NCBI GenBank assembly: GCA_946631935.1
Contig: CAMPAP010000140.1
Location: 1 to 6,639, forward strand
Source: an uncultured Lachnospiraceae bacterium
Lineage (GTDB): Bacteria; Bacillota; Clostridia; Lachnospirales; Lachnospiraceae
Direction of reading: 5' to 3'
DNA: 6,639 bases
The notes below the pieces were generated by a model, which searched no databases, was not told the DNA's origin, and worked only from the letters and a program-made list of their open reading frames with translations. The position numbers and the translations under genes are program-made. Positions 1 through 6,066 of the stretch are shown one piece after another. How positions within the stretch are numbered: position 1 is the stretch's first letter; every line of letters begins with the position of its first letter.

Positions 1-1215
1 AAAAAGTGAACTCCACCGCATGCTGTCCTCCGAAAAGCTTACGGAATCCATGAGATATGCGGCAGATACGCAAAAACCAAGAGTCATATATCCGATGGAT
101 GAATGGAGTGAAAGGTTTGACAAAATGCATGTGGAGATCAGCTGAAAAACGCTAATGCAGACCGCAATCCTGAAAAAAAGCCTGCTTTCGGAGTCAGGTC
201 CTTTCACAGAATGATACATTGCAAAAACCAGAAGGCCTGTCAGAAATTCGTTAAAGCAAAAATCTGTGTAAAAAACAAGCGTATCCGCAAGCGCCCATAT
301 TGCGGTAAGAACCAGACAGGAAAGGACTGTAAGGGATAACGGGTTTTGTACTTTTCCGCCGGATCTTTCTTTTACAAAGACAAAAGCCTTTGATATGAAA
401 AAGATAACCGCAAACGCAAGGAATAAACCGATAAGATCGTAAAGATATGCTGCAGTCTTGTCTAAAAGCGTCATTGAATGGGAAGGATCCGAAACCATTA
501 TATTTTTTAATGATTCGAAAAAAGGCGCTGCTCCCCTCGCTGCCACAAAATAAAGTATGTATAAGCCCCCTGCCAAAGCGCAGATCAAAGTAAGGATAAG
601 GGAATTCATTAATCCTTTCTTTGAATACTTAAAAAGTATGCAGACTGCAGGAAGCCAGAGAAGAACGCAGGAAGGATAAGCAACCACTGCGCAGAACAAA
701 AACACCGAGGCAATAACAAGATCCCTTATCTTTTCATTCTTCAGAAAAGAAAGGATAAAGCAGAACATCATTACAGATGAATAAAGCTGAAGATTTGAAT
801 ACTCGGGAATGATAAGAAGCTTTGGAGACAGGATCATGAAGATGCATGAAGAGATAAATGATGTCTCTTTTTTGAAGTACATCTTAAGCCTGTTATATAA
901 AAATATGCAGACTGCACTTTTTAATAAACAACCTATGATATTAAGATAAATTACAATACCTTTTGTTGTATGGAATAGAGAAACATAAATAAGTTCAAAA
1001 AAAGCTATGACAAAGGCGGACGTCTGATGGGGCTCCCACATACCGGTGAACATCCTGTCACCAAGAACAAGTCTGTAACCAAGAGCCGCAGCGTATCCCG
1101 CATCGGAATCGAAATCAACAAATATCCTCTTGATGCATACGGCTGCCACAAATAAAAGAAGGATAAGCTTAGTCTTTGTTATATGTTTTTTGTTTTTATC
1201 TAAAGTTCTGCTCAT
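1..1215 (-). CDS. Polytopic membrane protein, GT-C glycosyltransferase-like (3' end beyond window)
   Basis: An open frame of 405 codons starts at the ATG at 1215 and runs off the left edge without a stop, so the C-terminus is missing. After a short basic N-terminus (KNKKHITKTK) come roughly 11-12 hydrophobic segments, at about residues 16-33, 64-80, 86-108, 118-135, 145-158, 166-196, 203-226, 259-282, 293-314, 321-335, 347-365 and 374-390. The first outside loop carries acidic residues D34, D36 and D38 followed by GY, then GDRMF and MWEPHQTSAF (about 52-68). An Asp-rich first loop after TM1 is typical of GT-C enzymes, which use polyprenyl-phosphate sugars to glycosylate lipids or proteins outside the membrane. 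That assignment is by architecture and motif style only; substrate and family are not established. It starts 26 nt after the rsgA stop, with no clear ribosome binding site, and is probably the distal gene of the operon. It could instead be an uncharacterised membrane protein without transferase activity. Confidence 0.8.
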   Translation of the reverse strand, partial: MSRTLDKNKKHITKTKLILLLFVAAVCIKRIFVDFDSDAGYAAALGYRLVLGDRMFTGMWEPHQTSAFVIAFFELIYVSLFHTTKGIVIYLNIIGCLLKSAVCIFLYNRLKMYFKKETSFISSCIFMILSPKLLIIPEYSNLQLYSSVMMFCFILSFLKNEKIRDLVIASVFLFCAVVAYPSCVLLWLPAVCILFKYSKKGLMNSLILTLICALAGGLYILYFVAARGAAPFFESLKNIMVSDPSHSMTLLDKTAAYLYDLIGLFLAFAVIFFISKAFVFVKERSGGKVQNPLSLTVLSCLVLTAIWALADTLVFYTDFCFNEFLTGLLVFAMYHSVKGPDSESRLFFRIAVCISVFQLISTCILSNLSLHSSIGYMTLGFCVSAAYLMDSVSFSEDSMRWSSLF

Positions 1216-1241
1216 GGGAATATCGTTCAGATACCGTATGA

Positions 1242-2126
1242 TCAGTATCTTTTTTTCAAAGACAGGTCTTCATAGATCTTTACGTAATTATCATATCTTA
1301 CAGGAGATATCTCTCCTGATGTAACCGCAAGCTTAATCCCGCAGTCAGGTTCGCTTATATGGGAGCATCCTGAAAACCGGCAGTTTTTTTCATGATCCGC
1401 AAATTCGGGATAATATTTCCAGAGATCTTCTTTTGTCACATCCCTGTTTTCAAAGCTGGTAAAACCGGGAGTGTCAAAAATATATGTCCCCTCGGATATC
1501 ATAAAAAGCTCTGAATGCCTGGTGGTATTTTTACCACGGCCGATCTTTTCGCTTATCTCCCCCGCTGCGGAAACCTGTCTGCCGCAAAGCCTGTTAATTG
1601 TGGTGGACTTTCCGGCTCCGCTGGGACCTGCAAGAGCTGTGGTCTTGCCCCTTAGGGATTCCATAAGCATGTCAAACCCTTCACCTTCCCGGGCGCTTAT
1701 AAGTCTGGCGTCATATCCGGCTTTTTTATATACGGATATATATTCTTCGCCGGCGCCTGCCGTATCTATATCTTCTTTGTTAAAAGCAATGATGCAGGGA
1801 ATGTTTTCTTTTTCGAGAGTGACCAGAAATCTGTCCAGCAGATTAAGTGACGGATCAGGATCTTTTACGGCAAAAATTATCAGAACCTGATCGGTATTTG
1901 AAACCTCCGGCCTGAAGAGGCAGTTTCTTCTGGGAAGGATATCAACCACATTGCCGGTCTTTTTTTCCCTGTCGATGATATCTATCCTGCAATCGTCCCC
2001 TACAAGCGGTTTGAGGCCTTCCTTACGGAAAGCCCCCTTTGCTCTGCATTCATATATATCTTCGCTCAGGGCAACATAGTAGAAGCCCCCAACACCTCTG
2101 ATGATTTTACCACAGGGACTATCCAT
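1242..2126 (-). CDS. rsgA: Ribosome small subunit biogenesis GTPase RsgA (CpgA/YloQ)
   Basis: This 294-residue protein is a circularly permuted GTPase that binds the 30S subunit near the decoding centre, assists its late maturation and leaves on GTP hydrolysis. The length is normal for Bacillota. Residues 1 to about 70 form the OB fold. The GTPase motifs then appear in permuted order: G4 NKED (116-119), G1 P-loop GPSGAGKST (167-175), switch I/G2 GRGKNTTRH (196-204) and G3 DTPG (218-221). The C-terminal zinc site is C249, C254, H256 and C262, with the usual C-x5-H/C spacing. An odd point is that switch I has Asn200 where most homologues have His (GKHTT). The start ATG overlaps the prkC stop by one base (TGATG) and has an AGGAAG Shine-Dalgarno 7 nt upstream, so translation is probably coupled to prkC. 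In B. subtilis the homologue is phosphorylated by PrkC, which fits this neighbourhood. Identity is secure; activity of the Asn variant is inference. Confidence 0.97.
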   Translation of the reverse strand: MDSPCGKIIRGVGGFYYVALSEDIYECRAKGAFRKEGLKPLVGDDCRIDIIDREKKTGNVVDILPRRNCLFRPEVSNTDQVLIIFAVKDPDPSLNLLDRFLVTLEKENIPCIIAFNKEDIDTAGAGEEYISVYKKAGYDARLISAREGEGFDMLMESLRGKTTALAGPSGAGKSTTINRLCGRQVSAAGEISEKIGRGKNTTRHSELFMISEGTYIFDTPGFTSFENRDVTKEDLWKYYPEFADHEKNCRFSGCSHISEPDCGIKLAVTSGEISPVRYDNYVKIYEDLSLKKRY

Positions 2127-4264
2127 CAGGTGTCTTCCTGTGTAAAGGTAATATCTCTTGTAAATGACTTTTCTACCGATGTTCCGGGAGATACTTTTCC
2201 GTCAGGATCGGTGGTAGGTTCGGTGGTAACTGTATAGGTTATGGTAAGGGTGCCGGAAGGACATCCTATTCCATAGAAATTAGCGGTGTAAGGAAATTCC
2301 TTTGTAGTCTGGTCAAGAAGAACCTTTCCGTCGGAACCAACCAGTTTCATCTTGACTTCGCTTCCGTGGATATAATCGGGAGCTTCCGCCGATGAAGGAG
2401 CTGTGACATTAAGATTACATTTATATGTATGCTTTTCGGGACCGGAACTTACCTCAAGGTCGATAATGGCACCTTCGCTGGCATAGGCACCTTCATTAAG
2501 GGACTGTGAGCATACTACGCCCTCTTCATAATCATTATTTGTAACATAGGTGATCTTACCAATACTGAGTTTATTTTCGATACAGGTAAGAGTTGCATCG
2601 GCTTCTTCCATTCCGATCACCTTGGGAACAACGACCTTGATATCCGTAGCTCCAACGCTGACATTGATGGTGACTGTAACTCCCTTTGCAGCCATTACTC
2701 CGGCATCAGGATTCTGGGATATAACATATCCTGCCATAACCTCATCAGAGTTGGTCTCAACAAAATTAACGACAAAGCCTTTATTTTCAAGCATCATCTT
2801 GGCTTCGTTATAGGACTTGCCCACAACATCCGGCATCTCTACGGAATCCGTTCCGGAACTTACAAGAAGATTTACATTTGTTCCGGAAAGAACGCTTGAA
2901 CCCGCCTCAACATCACAGCTGATAACAATGCCTGAGTCAATGGTATTGGACTCCTGGAAGCTTACAAGAGGATTAAGACCTAAGGAAAGAAGTGTATTCC
3001 TGACTTCTTCAAAATTCTGTCCGACAACTGAAGGCATCTTAACCTCAACGGCCTGGGATGCGGCAGTTTCCGTAGAATCATTTATGACATATGCACTTGT
3101 GGTGCTTTCCTCACCGCTTTCATCGGATTCCATACGCTTTCCGATTATCTTGATGGCAAGGAAAATGATAACAAAAACAATGATAATACCCGCAAGTATG
3201 GATATCACGGTGGTTATCCTCTCAGTCCTTGAGGGACCATATGAATCCTTACCATGGGAATAGTATGAATCATCATCCTCGGGATAATATTCATCCGCAA
3301 GCCTCATCTGATTCTCATAGCCGTCATCCTCGGGATAATAGGTATCCATTTCTGTGGTGCGGCTCTTTATCTCTTCCATCTCCTCGTCGGTAACATTTCT
3401 GGTACCGCCGGTTTCTGCTCCGTATCTTACGACAAAATCATCATCTGGAGTAAGAAGGCACTGCTTAAGATCCTCAACAAGTTCCTGCATATTGCGGTAT
3501 CTTCTGTCGGGAGATTTCTCACAGCATTTAAGAACGATGTCTTCAAGTGAAAAAGGTATCTCGGGAACAAACTCTCTGGGAGAGGGCATTTCTTCCTGGA
3601 TATGTTTGATGGCTATGGCAACGGTTGTTTCTCCGTTAAAGGGAACCCGTCCGGTAAGCATCTCAAACATGGTGACACCAAGTGAATAGATGTCGCTTTT
3701 TTCATCTGAATATCCGCCACGTGCCTGCTCGGGAGAAGTGTAATGAACAGATCCCATTACATTTGAAGTAATGGTATTGCTGGTAGCCGCCTTGGCAATA
3801 CCGAAATCCGTAACCTTTACCTTGCCGGCAAGGGAAATGATGATATTCTGAGGCTTGATATCCCTGTGGATGATATGTTTTTCGTGAGCTGCTTCAATGC
3901 CAAGTCCCACCTGTATGGCAATACTTACGGTCTCTTCATAGGAAAGTCTTGCCTTTTTCTCAATATATTTCTTGAGAGTGATACCCTCAACAAGTTCCAT
4001 TACAATGTAATAGATGTCTCCCTCTTCGCCGACATCATATACATTCACCACATTAGGATGCATAAGCCCTGCAGCAGCCTGTGCTTCAACACGGAATTTT
4101 GAAACGAAATTCTCGTTCTCGGAAAATTCCTGCTTTAATACTTTGACAGCAACATTTCTGGAAAGCTTGTTATCAACGGCTTTATAAACATCTGCCATTC
4201 CGCCGGTTCCTATTTTTTCAAGGATCTCATAGCGGTCTGCAATTGTCATTCCAATCTTAACCAT
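2126..4264 (-). CDS. prkC: PASTA-domain transmembrane Ser/Thr protein kinase PrkC
   Basis: This 712-residue type I membrane kinase senses muropeptides or lipid II outside the cell and phosphorylates cytoplasmic targets. The kinase domain spans about 10-270: Gly loop GTGGMADV (19-26), ATP lysine in VAVK (K41), alphaC Glu60, catalytic HRDIKPQN (133-140), DFG (153-155), an activation loop with candidate phospho-threonines T161, T164 and T166, and SPE (177-179). A linker (about 275-347) is acidic and Tyr-rich, with YYPEDD repeated at 309 and 326. One TM helix lies at about 350-374. Outside are three PASTA repeats, at about 408-471, 476-537 and 546-608, beginning MPSVVG, MPDVVG and VPKVIG. A C-terminal beta-rich domain (about 612-712) sits where B. 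subtilis PrkC has an Ig-like domain. Extracellular cysteines at 450, 561, 585, 616 and 668 are unusual. The gene overlaps the upstream phosphatase and downstream rsgA by one base each. Identity is secure from the complete motif set. Confidence 0.97.
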   Translation of the reverse strand: MVKIGMTIADRYEILEKIGTGGMADVYKAVDNKLSRNVAVKVLKQEFSENENFVSKFRVEAQAAAGLMHPNVVNVYDVGEEGDIYYIVMELVEGITLKKYIEKKARLSYEETVSIAIQVGLGIEAAHEKHIIHRDIKPQNIIISLAGKVKVTDFGIAKAATSNTITSNVMGSVHYTSPEQARGGYSDEKSDIYSLGVTMFEMLTGRVPFNGETTVAIAIKHIQEEMPSPREFVPEIPFSLEDIVLKCCEKSPDRRYRNMQELVEDLKQCLLTPDDDFVVRYGAETGGTRNVTDEEMEEIKSRTTEMDTYYPEDDGYENQMRLADEYYPEDDDSYYSHGKDSYGPSRTERITTVISILAGIIIVFVIIFLAIKIIGKRMESDESGEESTTSAYVINDSTETAASQAVEVKMPSVVGQNFEEVRNTLLSLGLNPLVSFQESNTIDSGIVISCDVEAGSSVLSGTNVNLLVSSGTDSVEMPDVVGKSYNEAKMMLENKGFVVNFVETNSDEVMAGYVISQNPDAGVMAAKGVTVTINVSVGATDIKVVVPKVIGMEEADATLTCIENKLSIGKITYVTNNDYEEGVVCSQSLNEGAYASEGAIIDLEVSSGPEKHTYKCNLNVTAPSSAEAPDYIHGSEVKMKLVGSDGKVLLDQTTKEFPYTANFYGIGCPSGTLTITYTVTTEPTTDPDGKVSPGTSVEKSFTRDITFTQEDT
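2134..2139 (-). promoter_or_regulatory. Ribosome binding site of rsgA
   Basis: AGGAAG on the minus strand lies 7 nt upstream of the rsgA ATG, inside the last codons of prkC. It supports the start chosen at 2126 and the tight coupling to the kinase gene. Confidence 0.75.
3273..3340 (-). repeat. 17-bp direct repeat coding for the duplicated YYPEDD motif in PrkC
   Basis: The plus-strand 17-mer TCATCCTCGGGATAATA occurs at 3273-3289 and again at 3324-3340, a period of 51 bp or exactly 17 codons. On the coding strand it gives YYPEDD twice (residues 309-314 and 326-331) in the cytoplasmic linker just before the TM helix. The flanking codons differ, so this looks like an old in-frame duplication or a maintained motif rather than a fresh tandem copy. 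Confidence 0.8.
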
Positions 4265-4998
4265 CAGTTTTCCTCATATCTGACTAAAACAACGGAAACA
4301 TTATCAAGTCCGCCGTTTTCATTAGCTTCGCTTACAAGTTTATCTGCGGCATCCACAACATCCTTAGAGCCTAAGACTATCTGCTTTATCCTGGAATCGG
4401 TCACCATGTTGGTAAGTCCGTCAGTACAAAGAAGGACAGTATCACCGCTCTCTAATATGGTGGTAAATACATCGGGTTCCACCTCAGGCTTGATGCCGAC
4501 AGCTCTGGTGATGACATTTTTTTCGGGATGCGAGCGGGCCTTATCCCTTGTAAGGCCGCCTCTTCTGATCATCTCTTCAACAAGGGAATGATCAATGGTA
4601 ACCTGCTTTATGGACCCAGCATTGATAACATACATGCGGCTGTCACCTACATTGACCGCCTGTACCACATTCTCTATAAAAGTGCATGCAACAATAGTGG
4701 TTCCCATGCCATCAGCGCAGTCTATACTGAGGGATTTCTCAAAAACCGCGGTATTGGCATTTCGAACTGCCTTTTTAAGAGAAACGGCGGGATTCTTATC
4801 ATTGGAAAGTCTGAGAGAGTCCAGCATGGAACTGATAGCAATACCGGAAGCGAGCTCACCGGCAGTGTGACCTCCCATTCCGTCCGCAACAATAAAAACA
4901 TTCAGAAGATCTCCTATAGGAGCATCTGAAGTGTAGACTGAATCCTGATTATTTTTTCTTACAGGTCCCTTATCGGAACGTGAACAAATCTTAAGCAT
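4264..4998 (-). CDS. stp: PP2C-family Ser/Thr phosphatase Stp/PrpC
   Basis: This 244-residue soluble, metal-dependent (Mn/Mg) phosphatase removes phosphate from Ser/Thr residues on PrkC and its targets. The length is typical of bacterial PrpC/Stp. The PP2C motifs appear in order: RKNNQD (14-19), VADGMGGH (37-44, with metal ligands D39 and G40), GMGTT (97-101), NVGDSR (116-121), DHS (136-138), CTDGL (191-195, metal ligand D193) and GGLDNVSV (229-236, metal ligand D232). No signal peptide or membrane segment is present. The start fits the family pattern of a short beta strand before the RxxN motif. No Shine-Dalgarno is visible in the 37-nt AT-rich gap after rlmN, unlike at prkC and rsgA. The one-base overlap with prkC fits an antagonistic pair made together. 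All key metal ligands are present, so it is expected to be active. Confidence 0.97.
   Translation of the reverse strand: MLKICSRSDKGPVRKNNQDSVYTSDAPIGDLLNVFIVADGMGGHTAGELASGIAISSMLDSLRLSNDKNPAVSLKKAVRNANTAVFEKSLSIDCADGMGTTIVACTFIENVVQAVNVGDSRMYVINAGSIKQVTIDHSLVEEMIRRGGLTRDKARSHPEKNVITRAVGIKPEVEPDVFTTILESGDTVLLCTDGLTNMVTDSRIKQIVLGSKDVVDAADKLVSEANENGGLDNVSVVLVRYEEN
4271..4275 (-). promoter_or_regulatory. Ribosome binding site of prkC
   Basis: GAGGA on the minus strand lies 6 nt upstream of the prkC ATG, within the end of stp. Together with the one-base TGATG overlap it fixes the start at 4264. Confidence 0.8.
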
Positions 4999-5007
4999 AT
5001 CGCGTAA

Positions 5008-5036
5008 ATATTAACACTAATCAGTCAATAAATCAA
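5008..5036 (-). promoter_or_regulatory. Weak candidate sigma-A promoter before stp
   Basis: The rlmN-stp gap contains TTGATT (5036-5031) and TAATAT (5013-5008) on the minus strand, separated by 17 nt. Each box matches the consensus at four of six positions. A start about 7 nt after the -10 box would fall within a few bases of the stp ATG and give a nearly leaderless message. AT-rich sequence makes such matches common by chance, so this is only a candidate. Confidence 0.18.
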
Positions 5037-6062
5037 TCAGACGAGCCTTCTTTTGCGCAACTGACCGCAGGCTCCGTCTATATCACGACCCATTTCACGT
5101 CTTACCGTGGCATTTACACCGTTTTTTTCGAGAATATCCTTAAAATGACCGACTCTGCGGGGATCGGAAGATGCAAAACCGGTTTCCGTCACCGGGTTAA
5201 CGGGGATAAGATTCACATGGGCAGATACTTTTTTGGCAAGAGACGCAACCTTAAGGGCATCTTCCTCGTTATCATTCTCCCCAAGTATCAGGCTGTACTC
5301 AAAGGTAAGCCTTCTGCCCGTCTCTTTAAAATAATATGAACAGGCATCCATCAGTTCATTTAAGGAATACTTGTTGGCAATGGGCATCAAAGCCTTTCTT
5401 TTTTCATCAGTTCCCGCATGGAGTGAAATAGCAAGCGTTATTCCAAGATGAAGATCCGCCATTTTTTTTATCTCCGGAACCAGACCGCAGGTTGACAGAG
5501 TAAGATTTCTTTGGGAAATGTTCAGACCGTTTTCGTCGGAGATCAATTCAATAAACTTTGTTACGTTATCAAAGTTATCCAATGGTTCTCCCATTCCCAT
5601 AATAACAACATTTGATACCCTATCATTGATATCTTTTGTTATTTTATATATCTGTTCCAGCATTTCAGAGGGCTCAAGGCTTCTTACCACTCCTCCTATG
5701 GTGGAGGCACAAAAACGGCAGCCCATCCTGCAGCCTACCTGTGATGATATGCATACCGAATTTCCGTGGTGATACTTCATGAGAACACTCTCTACGGTAT
5801 TGCCGTCCGGCAGTTCAAAAAGATACTTTCTTGTACCGTCCTCCTTTGATACCTGAACCTCCAATTCAGTAACGTTAGTTATATAATATTCATTCTTTAA
5901 TCTTTCCCGAAGTTTTTCGGAAAGGTCTGTCATGGAATCAAAATCGGAAACAAGCTTCACATGAAGCCATTTATATATCTGGGATGCCCTGAAGCTTTTT
6001 TCTCCGAGAGCTTCCATTTCTCTTTTCAATTCTTTAAGATCAAATGATTTAATATCTTTCAT
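5037..6062 (-). CDS. rlmN: Dual-specificity 23S rRNA/tRNA adenine-C2 methyltransferase RlmN
   Basis: This radical-SAM enzyme makes m2A at A2503 of 23S rRNA and at A37 of some tRNAs. With the start at 6062 it has 341 residues, normal for the family. The [4Fe-4S] motif is C111-x3-C115-x2-C118. The two mechanistic cysteines are C332 (in GACGQL, methyl carrier, equivalent to E. coli C355) and C104, seven residues before the cluster (equivalent to C118). GMGEP (156-160) is the SAM-binding GEP motif. The N-terminal helical domain begins MKDIKSFDLKELK and contains FRASQIYKWL, as in homologues. An in-frame ATG at 6113 would add 17 residues, but it lies inside rsmB, lacks a Shine-Dalgarno, and the extra residues do not resemble the family; 6062, 4 nt after the rsmB stop, is preferred. 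Presence of both cysteines argues for RlmN or its close relative Cfr. Gene context, and the usual Bacillota order, favour RlmN. Confidence 0.96.
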   Translation of the reverse strand: MKDIKSFDLKELKREMEALGEKSFRASQIYKWLHVKLVSDFDSMTDLSEKLRERLKNEYYITNVTELEVQVSKEDGTRKYLFELPDGNTVESVLMKYHHGNSVCISSQVGCRMGCRFCASTIGGVVRSLEPSEMLEQIYKITKDINDRVSNVVIMGMGEPLDNFDNVTKFIELISDENGLNISQRNLTLSTCGLVPEIKKMADLHLGITLAISLHAGTDEKRKALMPIANKYSLNELMDACSYYFKETGRRLTFEYSLILGENDNEEDALKVASLAKKVSAHVNLIPVNPVTETGFASSDPRRVGHFKDILEKNGVNATVRREMGRDIDGACGQLRKRRLV

Positions 6063-6066
6063 TATT

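Noticed and set aside
2..145. Plus-strand open frame ending at TGA 143-145 that looks like the tail of a gene
   Set aside because: The minus-strand frame through the same bases is open without a stop for 405 codons and gives a coherent multi-TM protein; the plus frame is its antisense shadow.
1216..1241. Possible terminator or separate promoter between rsgA and the membrane protein
   Set aside because: The 26-nt gap has no stable inverted repeat followed by a T run and no convincing -35/-10 pair.
1130..1324. Short hydrophobic plus-strand frame spanning the rsgA/membrane-gene junction
   Set aside because: It overlaps two real minus-strand genes, has no ribosome site and its hydrophobicity mirrors the antisense of the membrane gene.
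1471..1890. 139-codon plus-strand frame within rsgA
   Set aside because: It is antisense to the GTPase domain, whose motifs are all intact on the minus strand; its composition is typical of a shadow frame.
2817..3263. 148-codon plus-strand frame opposite the PASTA region of prkC
   Set aside because: It has no recognisable domain or start signal and lies antisense to a well-supported coding region.
4528..4929. Overlapping plus-strand frames opposite stp
   Set aside because: The minus-strand PP2C motifs fully explain this stretch; the plus frames have no support.
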